From: Piscinibacter caeni
GTDB lineage: Bacteria > Pseudomonadota > Gammaproteobacteria > Burkholderiales > Burkholderiaceae_C
Reading direction: 5' to 3'
Length of the DNA stretch: 64,000 bases
Assembly: GCA_003265685.1 (NCBI GenBank)
Contig: QJOU01000033.1
Location: forward strand, 17,150 to 81,149
A program made the position numbers and the translations under genes. Below, one piece after another: positions 25,477 through 34,382 of the stretch (position 1 is the first letter of the stretch; every line of letters starts with the position of its first letter). A model generated the notes under the pieces. The model saw nothing but the letters and a program-made list of their open reading frames with translations, ran no database searches and had not been told where the DNA came from.

Positions 25477-26207
25477 GCCGCAGGCACCGCCGGATCGCGC
25501 GTCGCAAGGCTTTGCAGGTCCAACGCCGCGAAGCACTCATCGAGTTCCGTCACAACGCCGCGCGCCAGCCTCTGGATCGCCAGGCGACGTGCCAGGGCAA
25601 CCTTGTCGGTCTGAGACTCGGCCTTGGCGATCTGGGCCTTGTAGTCGGTGTCGTCCGCCGCCAGGTCGGCCAGCGTCTGGCCTGTGCCACGTACGAGCGA
25701 GTACACCTCGTTGAACGGGACGACCGCCGACAGGTTCGGCCTGGCGATGCCCTTCGACGCACAGTACGCCAGCAAGGTCGCGAAGGTGGTCTCGACCGGA
25801 TCCTCCTCGTCGACCTGGTTGAAGATCACGCGCAGTCGTTCTGGCGGTACGCCGATGCGCACCAGTTCTGCCAGCGTTGCCGCGGTGTCCTGCTGCTGCT
25901 TGCGGTCCGGCACGGTCGGCACGACGAAGCCGTCGAAGTCCCGCTGGCTGTCGCGGTAGCGCCTCATCAGCTTGAGGAGTTCCTCGACATTGCTCGCGCC
26001 GATGTCGACCACGACGTTGTCGACGCTCTGCAGGAACTCCTGCAACTGCGCGAACTGCCGGCCGCGGATCGTCACCGCCTGGCCGTTGTCCGCGTTAATG
26101 CTCTCGACGGCGACGACCTGGCAGTCGGGGATGCGAGGCGCCAGCAGATGGCAGGCCACCGTGGACTTGCCGACGTTGCCCGAGAAGTTGATGACGGCGA
26201 GTTTCAT
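25473..26207 (-). CDS. stbB: StbB-like ParA-family ATPase, 244 aa
   Basis: The first residues, MKLAVINFSGNVGKSTVACHLL, contain a deviant Walker A (GNVGKST) typical of StbB from R388-type plasmids. VVVDIGASN is the Walker B region. In R388, StbB balances conjugation against stability together with StbA. The length matches. It overlaps both neighbours (ATGA). It acts in the cytoplasm, probably positioning plasmid DNA or the relaxosome. Confidence 0.8.
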   Translation of the reverse strand: MKLAVINFSGNVGKSTVACHLLAPRIPDCQVVAVESINADNGQAVTIRGRQFAQLQEFLQSVDNVVVDIGASNVEELLKLMRRYRDSQRDFDGFVVPTVPDRKQQQDTAATLAELVRIGVPPERLRVIFNQVDEEDPVETTFATLLAYCASKGIARPNLSAVVPFNEVYSLVRGTGQTLADLAADDTDYKAQIAKAESQTDKVALARRLAIQRLARGVVTELDECFAALDLQSLATRDPAVPAA

Positions 26208-26602
26208 GAGGTCTCCTTGGTGGTGAAGAGAGGGTTGCTCTCGTGAGAGGCGAAGAACGCTTCGGCGTCCTGCTTGCAGTCGAAGTTACGGACCGACACC
26301 GCGCCGGGGGTGTCCTGCCGGGGCGCGGCAGGGGCAGGCATCGCGACTGACACGCTCGGCAGGTCCTGCGCCCCGGCAACGGTTGTTGAAGGCGTCCGGT
26401 CCGGGCCTGCACGCCGCTCCCCGACGGCCCTCGCAACTTCCCTTTGGACGGTGCTGTTGCTCACGTGCACGCCGGCACCCGCCAGCGCCTCGCGGATCGC
26501 CTCGAACGTGTAGCCCTGTGCGCGGAGATTGACGATGTCGGCGGCATACGCTCGAGCCTTCCGTGCGTTGGGGCCGGGAGGGCGGACCGGGATCAGATTC
26601 AT
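26204..26602 (-). CDS. stbA: StbA-like DNA-binding protein, 132 aa
   Basis: The N-terminal half is a helix-turn-helix: ARAYAADIVNLRAQGYTFEAI then REALAGAGVHVSNSTVQREV, as in StbA-type segregation proteins. The C-terminal half is Pro-rich then acidic and aromatic. It is divergent from the mobilisation genes, and four phased TGCAT repeats lie just upstream, which fits StbA binding its own operon and the transfer origin. The family label is from pattern and gene order. Confidence 0.68.
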   Translation of the reverse strand: MNLIPVRPPGPNARKARAYAADIVNLRAQGYTFEAIREALAGAGVHVSNSTVQREVARAVGERRAGPDRTPSTTVAGAQDLPSVSVAMPAPAAPRQDTPGAVSVRNFDCKQDAEAFFASHESNPLFTTKETS

Positions 26603-26937
26603 CGGCTCCTCGTCGGTCAGTCGCTGTTCAGGCGTTGTGCAGGTTCTGCGCAATCGCTACGCACGCTGTGCGGCTCTTGTGCATCGGGTGACCGTGAGTT
26701 GGTCAACCTTGTGCATTGCCTATGCATCGCTTGGTCACTGGCTATGCATCGCCTACGCGGTGCCTAGTCAAGGCCATCGTATGAGCGCGCATGACGCCAG
26801 CGCGTGCGGCATTTCGTCCCAAATCTCGCAGGCAAGCTGCCTCGATCCGAGCCAATACTGGTCTTCAAGGTGAGTGCAGAGATAGGCGGCCTGCCGCCAG
26901 TTTCACAAGCGCTTCGCGCCCCTCCATCCGTCGGCTC
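26603..26937. other. Candidate origin of transfer and stb control region
   Basis: These 335 bases lie between stbA and the MobC/relaxase pair, the usual place of oriT and stb sites in R388-like plasmids. TGCAT-type repeats occur at 26680, 26712, 26723 and 26745. An inverted repeat TGACC-7-GGTCA sits at 26689-26705. I could not identify a nic consensus. Promoters for both directions must also be here. Confidence 0.6.
26677..26752. repeat. Phased TGCAT(C/T)G direct repeats
   Basis: Copies of TGCATCG or TGCATTG start at 26680, 26712, 26723 and 26745. Spacings are 32, 11 and 22 bases, close to multiples of one helical turn. This is the arrangement expected for cooperative binding on one DNA face. 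Confidence 0.6.
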
Positions 26938-27513
26938 ATGAACACCACTGCCCATGACTTCGTCACTGTCGATATGCGCGGCTTGAAGGCCGCGCTGGTG
27001 GCGCGTGCGCAGGCCGAACGCGTCAGCGTTTCGGTGCTGGTGCGCGGCGCAGTGGCCCGCGATCTCGGGCTCGGCGTGGAGTGCGAGCCGCAACGTGCGG
27101 ACACGCCCAGCCGCGGCTCTTCGTGTGCCGCCAGCGTCAAGCTGTCGATCCGCATGACCGCGGAGGAGGCGCAGCAACTTGCCGCTGGCGCGCGTGCAGC
27201 GGGCCTGTCGAGAGGAGCCTACCTGGCCGGTCTCATCGCCAACGTGCCCGTGCTGTCGGCGGGTGGTGGCCGTGCCGAGCACATCGCTTCCTTGATGGCA
27301 TCCAGCGCCGAACTGGCGACCTTGAGCCGAAACATCCACCGGCTGACGGCGCTGCTGCGCCAGGCCAACGTGGAGCCTGCCAGGCCGTACCGCGTGATGC
27401 TGGACACCCTGGCCGGCGACGTGCGCCGCCATCTCGAGCTGGCCGCTCGTGCGCTGGCAGACCTGCAGCCGCGCGGCGGCAATGCTCCGCCTCCCGCTCG
27501 CTCTCCGCACTGA
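26938..27513 (+). CDS. MobC-like relaxosome accessory protein, 191 aa
   Basis: The C-terminal part SIRMTAEEAQQLAAGARAAGLSRGAYLAGLI is a ribbon-helix-helix-like DNA-binding region followed by helices rich in Leu (LATLSRNIHRLTALLRQ), as in MobC/TraJ-type proteins that expose the nic site. It lies 15 bases before the relaxase gene and next to the candidate oriT. The start ATG at 26938 is chosen because upstream in-frame sequence runs through the repeat region. Confidence 0.72.
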   Translation: MNTTAHDFVTVDMRGLKAALVARAQAERVSVSVLVRGAVARDLGLGVECEPQRADTPSRGSSCAASVKLSIRMTAEEAQQLAAGARAAGLSRGAYLAGLIANVPVLSAGGGRAEHIASLMASSAELATLSRNIHRLTALLRQANVEPARPYRVMLDTLAGDVRRHLELAARALADLQPRGGNAPPPARSPH

Positions 27514-27528
27514 CGCAAGGAGATCCGC

Positions 27529-28503
27529 ATGGCACAGCCACCCAACATCGACGGCGTCCTGATCACCTGGGGCGACCGCCTGTTCTATCCGGGTAACCGC
27601 GTCGTCAAGGTAAAGCCGCAACCGCGCCTCAGGGGCGAGGCCGCCCGGCAGCGCGCTGCTGCGATCCGCAGGCGCATTGAGGCGACGGTGGTCCGTCGTG
27701 CGCCGCAAGTCATGGTCAAGGTGACGGGCGGTGGACGCGGCATGAGGGCCATCGCTGCGCACTTTCGCTACATCAGCAAGAGCGGGCGCTTGGAGATCGA
27801 GGACCAGCGCGGCGAGACGATGCGAGGCAAGGACGCGCTGTACGACCTGGCAGAAGAGTGGCGCTTCGGCGGCTCACTGATCCCCGATAAAGCCGAGCCT
27901 GGCCACCGGCGCGCAGCGTTCAACATCATGCTGTCCATGCCGCGGGGAACAGACCCGCTTGCCGTGCAACGCGCAGCGCGCGAGTTCGCCCAGGCCGAGC
28001 TGGCGGACCACAAGTACGTGATGGTCCTGCACGATCACCAGGCCAACCCGCACGTTCACATCAGCGTGCGTGCGGAGTCGAGGCACGGCAAGCGCCTGAT
28101 TCCGCGCAAAGCTGACCTGCATCGGTGGCGCGAGACCTTTGCTGAGAAGCTGCGCGGGCACGGCATTGAGGCCGAAGCGACGCGACAGGCCACCCGCGGC
28201 AAGAGCCGGAACTACGATCCGCTGTGGCGCGTGAAGGCGCGCGAGGATGGCCGACTTCGTACCTCCAAGGTCGGCACGAAGAGTGGCGTGCGCGCAATCG
28301 CGACGCGGGCGGAGGCGGTGGACGCGTGGAATCGGCTTGGCCAGGCCTTGGCGATGTCGGGAAGCCGCGCCGACCGAGAGCTTGCGCGATCGATCGCAAG
28401 ATTCGTTCGAGAGATGCCCAAGACCGAGGTCTCCATCCGGCGGGATCATGAGCCGACTCGATCGGCTTCAGGCCAGCCAGTGCCGCGCATTCCCGAGAGG
28501 TGA
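27529..28503 (+). CDS. MOBP-type relaxase (VirD2-like), 324 aa
   Basis: Relaxases nick oriT through a Tyr and stay bound to the 5' end. Motif III is clear: HDHQANPHVHI with His168, His175 and His177 as metal ligands. HFRYISKSG at about residue 78 carries a candidate Tyr81. The protein ends soon after the relaxase domain, with no primase or helicase fusion, so it is shorter than most. Its mate proteins are VirD4 and VirB at 49-64 kb, now 20 kb away. Confidence 0.86.
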   Translation: MAQPPNIDGVLITWGDRLFYPGNRVVKVKPQPRLRGEAARQRAAAIRRRIEATVVRRAPQVMVKVTGGGRGMRAIAAHFRYISKSGRLEIEDQRGETMRGKDALYDLAEEWRFGGSLIPDKAEPGHRRAAFNIMLSMPRGTDPLAVQRAAREFAQAELADHKYVMVLHDHQANPHVHISVRAESRHGKRLIPRKADLHRWRETFAEKLRGHGIEAEATRQATRGKSRNYDPLWRVKAREDGRLRTSKVGTKSGVRAIATRAEAVDAWNRLGQALAMSGSRADRELARSIARFVREMPKTEVSIRRDHEPTRSASGQPVPRIPER

Positions 28504-28608
28504 TCATTAGTCAGCAGGGTGCGGCCCGCCATCAACCCCGGTACCGATCATCAACCGCGTACAGTTGCTGCCAAACCAGGGGTTCTTCGGTCGGTCTGCT
28601 GAACGCTG

Positions 28609-29754
28609 ATGCGCAACATCTTCCTGCTCTACATGCCGCCCGGCAACGCCGAGGCCATGCTTCACTACCGGGACACGATCCAGAACCGGGTGCCGATGGA
28701 GCGGCTTGCTCGATTCCTGTCGCGAGACCAGGTAGAGCGGTTGAGGGAGGTTTTCGGCAACCGTCCGATTGCGGTCTGGGGTTCCAGGAACAGCCCTGCC
28801 AACCGGGCGAAGTTCGAACGCATGGGTGTCGGCGATGACCTCTTGATCGTGGAGGGCGAGGCCATCAAGTTGATGGGCAAGGTCGCCTACAAGGCGATCA
28901 ACCCCGACCTGTCGCGGGAGCTTTGGCGCAACCTGAACGGTGATTCGAGCGAAGGCTGGGATCTGGTGTACTTCATCGCCAATCCGATTGAAGTCGGCGT
29001 GCCCTTCGTCGAGTTCTGCAGGCTGCTGGGCTACGAGCCCAACTACCAGTTGCGCGGCTTCACATCAGTCTCTGAGGAGCGCCTCGGCCGCTTCTACGAG
29101 CACTACGACGACCTCTACTCGATTCTGGTTCGGCTCAGAAGCGGCAAGGCCGTCGAGCAGCGCGAAGCCCCGAAAGCCGAAGAGCCGGCGCCACCCCCAT
29201 TGGTTGAGGTGGAGCGGGAGGATGTCGACGCCGTCCTGGCGAGCGAGGTCGTCAGCGACCACGTCAAAATGCAGTGGAAGCTGGCCAGCCTGGGCCTGAA
29301 GGCAGGCGAGAAGGTCTGGGTGCCCGCCGGAGACCAGGGCAAGCTTCGTAAGGTCTACGAGTTCAACGAATTCGAGACCGAGTTCGCCGCCGGCATCGAC
29401 CTGCCCAAGTCCTACGTCGAGAACATTGACGTGGTGTGGAAGGAGGAGTTCCGCATCGACGCCGCCTTCGAGATCGAGAACACCACGGCCATTTATTCCG
29501 GCCTGCTGCGGTTTGCCGACTTGTCCATCCTGGCGCCGAACACCACGTACCCGATGTTCATCGTGGCGCCGGTGGAGAAGCGAAACCGCGTGCGGGAGCA
29601 GCTGCTTCGCCCGGCCTTCCGCCGCCTCGAACTGCGCGACAAAGTCAAGTTCCTGCCCTACGAGGCGGTGGACGACATTGACCGATTCTTCGCCACCTCC
29701 AGCAGCGGCCTCTCCGTGGCTCTGATCGCCGGTAAGGCCGAAGTGCTGACCTGA
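28609..29754 (+). CDS. Putative PUA/EVE-like plus PD-(D/E)XK restriction protein, 381 aa
   Basis: Residues 1-175 look like an EVE/PUA-type reader: alternating strands with WGSRNSPANRAKFERMGVGD and DLVYFIANPIEVGVPF. After an acidic Pro linker, residues 265-365 match a PD-(D/E)XK pattern: NIDVVW gives Asp274, AAFEIENTTAIYSGLLRFADL gives Glu288/Glu290, and MFIVAPVEKRNRV continues the fold. The layout suits a modification-dependent restriction enzyme. It stands alone, first in the cargo block after the relaxase. Domain calls are from memory of related sequences, not from a search. Confidence 0.6.
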   Translation: MRNIFLLYMPPGNAEAMLHYRDTIQNRVPMERLARFLSRDQVERLREVFGNRPIAVWGSRNSPANRAKFERMGVGDDLLIVEGEAIKLMGKVAYKAINPDLSRELWRNLNGDSSEGWDLVYFIANPIEVGVPFVEFCRLLGYEPNYQLRGFTSVSEERLGRFYEHYDDLYSILVRLRSGKAVEQREAPKAEEPAPPPLVEVEREDVDAVLASEVVSDHVKMQWKLASLGLKAGEKVWVPAGDQGKLRKVYEFNEFETEFAAGIDLPKSYVENIDVVWKEEFRIDAAFEIENTTAIYSGLLRFADLSILAPNTTYPMFIVAPVEKRNRVREQLLRPAFRRLELRDKVKFLPYEAVDDIDRFFATSSSGLSVALIAGKAEVLT

Positions 29755-29839
29755 GTCACGGTGCTGACGGCCGTGGCGCGCGGCTAGTTCGACACTTTCG
29801 GCCGATCCCTTGGCGCGGCCCTCACCCAGAGCTTGGCCG

Positions 29840-30145
29840 TCAGGGTTTCGCTGCGGCCCGGCTGCCTCGTTTAAGTTCGGCTTCCATCCTGACGACCAGT
29901 TCGGAGAGGCTGAGGCCGAGTGCCACCGCCAGCTTGAGCGCGATGGCCATGGTCGGCATGTGCTCGCCGCGCTCGATCTTCCCCACGTGCGAGCGCTCTA
30001 CACCGGCGGAGTGCGCTAGGGCTTCCTGCGCCAGGTTGTGCTCCAACCGGGCGGCACGAAGCGCCGATCCGAAGGCTGCAGCAACGACTGGGTCACTGGT
30101 CTTCGCTCCCTCTGGACGGCCGGGCTTGACTGAACGCTCAGACAT
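29840..30145 (-). CDS. XRE-family transcriptional regulator, 101 aa
   Basis: A Cro/C1-type helix-turn-helix covers the middle: FGSALRAARLEHNLAQEALAH, then AGVERSHVGKIERGEHMP. The rest is a basic N-terminus and a short helical tail. A perfect palindrome AGCGTC-G-GACGCT at 30153-30165 lies just before the start and is a likely operator for autoregulation. It is divergent from the Cys-rich gene and the recombinase operon. Confidence 0.88.
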   Translation of the reverse strand: MSERSVKPGRPEGAKTSDPVVAAAFGSALRAARLEHNLAQEALAHSAGVERSHVGKIERGEHMPTMAIALKLAVALGLSLSELVVRMEAELKRGSRAAAKP

Positions 30146-30152
30146 TGCGCCG

Positions 30153-30165
30153 AGCGTCGGACGCT
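30153..30165. promoter_or_regulatory. Candidate operator of the XRE regulator
   Basis: A 13-base palindrome with a central G lies 8 bases upstream of the regulator start, within the divergent promoter region. Repressor binding here would control both directions (inference). Confidence 0.45.
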
Positions 30166-30253
30166 GAGCGCTTCTAAACCACGTTATCTTTAACCCATTC
30201 TTGAGGTCCACTTTCGGACTTCAGGCCGCGTCGAGGCCTCGGAAGGAGGTCTG

Positions 30254-30694
30254 ATGCCCGCCCGTCGTCGATGCGCTGCCTGCGGCCAGGTTTTCAAGGT
30301 CCTGCCGCAGGTTCCCGAGCAGAGCTACTGCGCAGAGGACGCCTGCCAGCGGGAAAGACGCAAGCTGTGGCAGCGCGCCCGTCGGCTGGAAGACCCCGAC
30401 TACCGGGAGAACCAGGCACGGGCACAGGAAGCGTGGCTGGCTCGCAACCCCGACTACTGGCGAGAGTACCGCCGACGGAACCCCGAGTACACGCAGCAGA
30501 ACCGCGAGCGTCAACGCACCCGACTGCAAGAAGCACGCGCCACGGAGCCTTCGGCAGCAGATCAGGCCGAGGTTGCCGAGCTGCTCGGATCGGGGATCTA
30601 CCGCCTGAAGATCCTGGCCATCGATCGCTTTGCAAAGATGGACGTGTGCTTCCTCGTGGAACTCGCGCCCGTGAGAGGGGACGGGCCCTCATGA
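30254..30694 (+). CDS. Uncharacterised small Cys-containing protein, 146 aa
   Basis: The N-terminus has RCAACGQVF and, 15 residues on, YCAEDACQRERRKLW, so four or five Cys could bind zinc. The middle is a highly charged helix with repeated RNPDYW/RRNPEY units. A GGAAGGAGG ribosome site is strong. It lies upstream of the serine recombinase and is divergent from the XRE regulator. I do not recognise a family; it may be a DNA-binding accessory factor. Confidence 0.6.
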   Translation: MPARRRCAACGQVFKVLPQVPEQSYCAEDACQRERRKLWQRARRLEDPDYRENQARAQEAWLARNPDYWREYRRRNPEYTQQNRERQRTRLQEARATEPSAADQAEVAELLGSGIYRLKILAIDRFAKMDVCFLVELAPVRGDGPS

Positions 30695-30794
30695 GCATGT
30701 TTGCAAAGAGAGGACTCGCTCGGCGCGCAAGTGCGCCGCTGATACCTTGATCGTCCGATCACCGCACCATGTCCGCAGCAAGCGACACACCGGA

Positions 30795-30812
30795 CGGTGA
30801 GTGTCCTCACCG
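30795..30812. promoter_or_regulatory. Inverted repeat before the recombinase gene
   Basis: CGGTGAG-TGTC-CTCACCG is a perfect 7-bp stem, 22 bases before the recombinase start. A second hairpin, CGGCGC-6-GCGCCG, lies at 30721-30738. Either could be an operator, leader hairpin or recombination half-site. Confidence 0.4.
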
Positions 30813-30834
30813 AGCACCCTGAGCAAGCACAACC

Positions 30835-32394
30835 ATGTCCACCGAAGATGGCGGCACCGGCACGTCGGTACCGAGCATGCGTGCCGCCCGATATGTCCGG
30901 ATGTCCACTGAGCATCAGCAGTACTCCACCGAGAACCAGGGCGACAAGATCCGCGAGTACGCTGAGCGGCGCGGCCTGGAAATCGTCCGGACCTATGCAG
31001 ACGAGGGCAAGAGCGGCCTGCGCATCGACGGTCGCGAGGCCCTGCAGCGGCTAATCCGCGACGTCGAGACCGGCAACGTGGACTTCCAGGTCATCCTCGT
31101 CTACGACGTGAGCCGATGGGGGCGGTTCCAGGACGCCGACGAATCGGCCTACTACGAGTACATCTGCCGGCGGGCAGGCATCCAGGTCGCCTACTGCGCG
31201 GAGCAGTTCGAGAACGACGGCTCCCCGGTGTCGACGATCGTCAAGGGCGTCAAGCGGGCGATGGCCGGGGAGTACAGCCGTGAGCTGTCGGCCAAGGTGT
31301 TTGCGGGGCAGTGTCGGCTGATCGAACTCGGCTTCCGCCAGGGTGGACCCGCCGGCTTCGGCCTTCGCCGGGTGCTTGTCGACCAGGCTGGCCAGTTCAA
31401 GGCTTCGCTCTCGCGTGGCGAGCACAAGAGCCTGCAGACCGACCGGGTCATCCTGATGCCAGGCCCGGACGAGGAGGTGGAGATCGTCAACCAGATGTTC
31501 CGGTGGTTCGTCGGCGACGGGCTTGTCGAGTCCCAGATCGCTGCCCGGCTCAACGGGATGCGTGTGAAGACCGACCTGGACCGGGACTGGACACGCGCCA
31601 CCGTGCATCAGGTGCTCACGAACGAGAAGTACGTCGGCGCCAACGTCTACAACCGGATCTCGTTCAAGCTGAAGAAGCTGCGGGTGGAGAACCCACCGGA
31701 CATGTGGATCCGCCGCGACGGCGCCTTCAAGCCAGTCGTCGCGGCCGATGTCTTCTACACAGCGCAGGGCATCATCCGGGCGCGCGCCCGCCGCTACACC
31801 GATGAGGAGTTGCTTGAGCGCCTGCGCGGCCTGTTCCAGAACCGCGGTTATCTGTCCGGCCTCGTCATCGACGAGGCCGAGGGCATGCCGTCGAGCACGG
31901 TCTACGCACACCGGTTCGGCAGCCTGGTGCGTGCGTACCAGCTTGTAGGCTTCACGCCGGACCGGGACTATCGCTTCCTCGAAATCAACCGGGCGCTTCG
32001 TCGCATGCACCCGATGGTCGTGGCCGAGACAGAGAGGCGCATCGCGGAGCTGGGCGGTGAAGTCCGGCGCGAGCCGTCCACCGAGCTGCTGCAGGTCAAC
32101 CGGGAGTTCTCCGTCTCCGTCGTGCTGGCACGCTGCAGGGTGCTGGACCATGGCGGCCGGCGATGGAAGGTGCGCTTCGACACGAGCTTGCAGCCTGACA
32201 TCACCATCGCAGTTCGGTTGGACGCGGCAAATGCCGAGGCTCTCGACTACTACCTCCTGCCTCGTCTGGACTTCGGCGCGCCGCGCCTGAGCCTACAGGA
32301 GCACAACGCCGTCGAACTCGAAAGCTACCGTTTCGACACGCTCGACTACCTGTACGCTATGGCAGAGCGCACACGGGTGCGGTGGGCCGCATGA
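30835..32394 (+). CDS. Large serine recombinase, 519 aa
   Basis: The resolvase-type catalytic domain opens at RAARYVRMSTEHQQYSTENQ with nucleophile Ser24, followed by VYDVSRWGRFQD and the SRELSAKVFAG helix. The recombinase domain follows (QIAARLNGMRVKTD, TVHQVLTNEKYVGANVYNR). The C-terminal third is less conserved. Such enzymes integrate and excise elements at short att sites. The gene overlaps the first ParB-like gene by four bases, making a three-gene operon. It may mobilise the surrounding cargo. Confidence 0.9.
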   Translation: MSTEDGGTGTSVPSMRAARYVRMSTEHQQYSTENQGDKIREYAERRGLEIVRTYADEGKSGLRIDGREALQRLIRDVETGNVDFQVILVYDVSRWGRFQDADESAYYEYICRRAGIQVAYCAEQFENDGSPVSTIVKGVKRAMAGEYSRELSAKVFAGQCRLIELGFRQGGPAGFGLRRVLVDQAGQFKASLSRGEHKSLQTDRVILMPGPDEEVEIVNQMFRWFVGDGLVESQIAARLNGMRVKTDLDRDWTRATVHQVLTNEKYVGANVYNRISFKLKKLRVENPPDMWIRRDGAFKPVVAADVFYTAQGIIRARARRYTDEELLERLRGLFQNRGYLSGLVIDEAEGMPSSTVYAHRFGSLVRAYQLVGFTPDRDYRFLEINRALRRMHPMVVAETERRIAELGGEVRREPSTELLQVNREFSVSVVLARCRVLDHGGRRWKVRFDTSLQPDITIAVRLDAANAEALDYYLLPRLDFGAPRLSLQEHNAVELESYRFDTLDYLYAMAERTRVRWAA

Positions 32395-33293
32395 AGGACA
32401 ATGCCAACGCGGCCGAAGTCCGGATGATCGACGTGACGCGTGTCGATGTGCTCAACCCGCGCGAGCGCAACGACAAGGTCTTTGACGAGATCGTGGGCAG
32501 TATCAGGCGCGTGGGCCTGAAGAAGCCCATCACGGTCACGTCTCGAACTGCCGGCGACGGCACCGAGCGCTTTCTCCTAGTGTGCGGCGAAGGGCGCCTC
32601 AAGGCGTTCAAGGCTCTCGGTGAGTTGACCATCCCGGCGCTGCTCGTTGACGCAAGCGACGAGGATGCCTTCATCATGAGCCTGGCTGAGAACATCGCGC
32701 GGCGCCAGTGTCGGCCGCTGGAGCTGCTGGCCGGCATCGAGCAGCTTCGGGAGAAGGGCTATGCGCCCAAGGTCATCGCCTCCAAGACCGGCCTCACGCT
32801 GACCTACGTTCAGGGCGTGCTGACCCTGCTGCAGCAAGGAGAGCAGCGTCTGATCGTCGCCGTGGAGCGAGGCGAGATCCCGCTCAACGCCGCAATCTCG
32901 ATTGTCCGCGCTGGCGAGGATGACAAGGCGATCCAGAACGCGTTGCAGGAGGCCTACGAGGCAGGCACGCTTCGCGGAAAGGGCCTGATGGAAGCCCGCA
33001 AGGTGATCGAGCGTCGGAAGACCCTGGGCAAGTCGATGAGCCGGGCGACTTCGCGGAAACGGGAGATGGTGACCTCGAGCAGCCTCGTGCGCTCCTACCA
33101 GCAGGAGGTCGAGCGGCAGAAGCTGATGGTGCGCAAGGCCGAGCTGACGCAGCAGAGGCTGCTCTTCGTGATCAGCGCGATGAAGCAGCTCGTGGCGGAC
33201 GATCACTTCGTCACCCTGCTGCGCGCCGAGGGCCTCGACAGCATGCCGAAGCAGTTGGCCGAGCGCGTAGGGCTCGCGCGCGCAGCGTCATGA
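32391..33293 (+). CDS. ParB/RepB-like partition-type protein, 300 aa
   Basis: The N-terminal ParB/Srx-like nuclease-fold part shows RVDVLNPRERNDKVFDEIVGSI, VCGEGRLKAFKALGE and SLAENIARRQCRPLE, matching ParB boxes I and II. A helix-turn-helix follows (VIASKTGLTLTYVQGVL). No ParA gene accompanies it. It overlaps the recombinase stop by ATGA and is followed by a second paralogue-like gene, also overlapping. It probably assists the recombinase, not segregation (inference). Confidence 0.82.
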   Translation: MKDNANAAEVRMIDVTRVDVLNPRERNDKVFDEIVGSIRRVGLKKPITVTSRTAGDGTERFLLVCGEGRLKAFKALGELTIPALLVDASDEDAFIMSLAENIARRQCRPLELLAGIEQLREKGYAPKVIASKTGLTLTYVQGVLTLLQQGEQRLIVAVERGEIPLNAAISIVRAGEDDKAIQNALQEAYEAGTLRGKGLMEARKVIERRKTLGKSMSRATSRKREMVTSSSLVRSYQQEVERQKLMVRKAELTQQRLLFVISAMKQLVADDHFVTLLRAEGLDSMPKQLAERVGLARAAS

Positions 33294-34171
33294 GCAAGGT
33301 GGAGCTGGGCTTCGTGCCCACGCCGCGAATGGTCGCGGTCGACCGGATTCTTCCGTCCCGTAAGGCTCCTCTCGGGCTGGTGACATCGAGAAAGTACAAG
33401 CAGATCCAGGCATCGATCGCGGAGGTCGGGTTGATCGAGCCGCTGACGGTTAGCCCGATGGCTGGCGTCGAAGGCAGCTTCACACTGCTCGACGGCCACA
33501 TGCGACTCCTCGCACTGCGAGAGCTGGGTCGCACCGAGGCGCCCTGTCTGGAGGCGCTGGACGACGAGGCCTATACCTACAACAACCGGGTGAACCGCCT
33601 AAGCTCGATCCAGGAGCACTACATGATCCGGCGGGCGCTGGAGCGCGGCGTCGCGCCCGAGCGGCTGGCCAAGGCTTTGAACGTCGACGTCAGCCATGTG
33701 CGCAAGAAGATGAACCTCCTCGACGGGGTGTGCCCCGAGGCCTGTGCGCTGCTGGAGGATCGCCAATTCTCCGCCGAGTTGTCTCGCGTGATCCGGAAGA
33801 TGAAGCCGACGCGGCAGGTTGAGTGCGTCGAGCTTCTGGTTTCTGCGAACACGATGACGGTTGCCTATGCCGAGGCGCTCCTGGCAGCTACGCCGCCGGA
33901 GTTGCTCGTTGCGGGCAAGAAGCCCAGGAAGCTGGCCGGCGTTTCGAAAGAGCAGATGGCCCGCATGGAGAGGGAGATGAGCAGCCTCCAAGGGCAGTAC
34001 AAGCTCGTCGAGCAGAACTTCGGCCAGGATGTCCTCACGTTTGTGCTTGTCCGAGGATACCTCGTCAAACTGCTGGGCAACGAGGCGATTTCAAAGTTCC
34101 TGCGCTCGAGGACGCCCGAGATCTTGGAGCAGTTCGAGGCCATCACGGCGACTGCGTCGCTGGAGACGTGA
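33290..34171 (+). CDS. Second RepB/ParB-like protein, 293 aa
   Basis: The order is the same as in the previous gene: PSRKAPLGLVTSRKYKQIQASI, LLDGHMRLLALRELG, a helix-turn-helix LAKALNVDVSHVRKKMNLL, then a RepB-type C-terminal helical domain. ENIAR-like box II is replaced by NRLSSIQEHYM, so CTPase contacts differ from true ParB. It forms the end of the recombinase operon with a four-base overlap upstream. Confidence 0.82.
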   Translation: MSKVELGFVPTPRMVAVDRILPSRKAPLGLVTSRKYKQIQASIAEVGLIEPLTVSPMAGVEGSFTLLDGHMRLLALRELGRTEAPCLEALDDEAYTYNNRVNRLSSIQEHYMIRRALERGVAPERLAKALNVDVSHVRKKMNLLDGVCPEACALLEDRQFSAELSRVIRKMKPTRQVECVELLVSANTMTVAYAEALLAATPPELLVAGKKPRKLAGVSKEQMARMEREMSSLQGQYKLVEQNFGQDVLTFVLVRGYLVKLLGNEAISKFLRSRTPEILEQFEAITATASLET

Positions 34172-34382
34172 GACGCGCCCGGGCCGCGGCCGAGTTCAGG
34201 TCAGCAGGATGTAGGCACCTGGTAGACGAAGACCGATTGCGCACATACGGGTTCGGGTCACGGCCTCGCGCTGGTTGACGCAGACCTTCACTGCGCGCCC
34301 AGCGTAGCGTGAATGAGCGGCCGTTCAATGAGACGGCGATAGGAACAGCATCCATGTGCCGGATCGTTGGTTGCACTCCGGG

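Noticed and set aside
32391..34171. Plasmid partition locus
   Set aside because: No ParA accompanies these ParB-like genes, and they are fused by overlaps to a recombinase operon.
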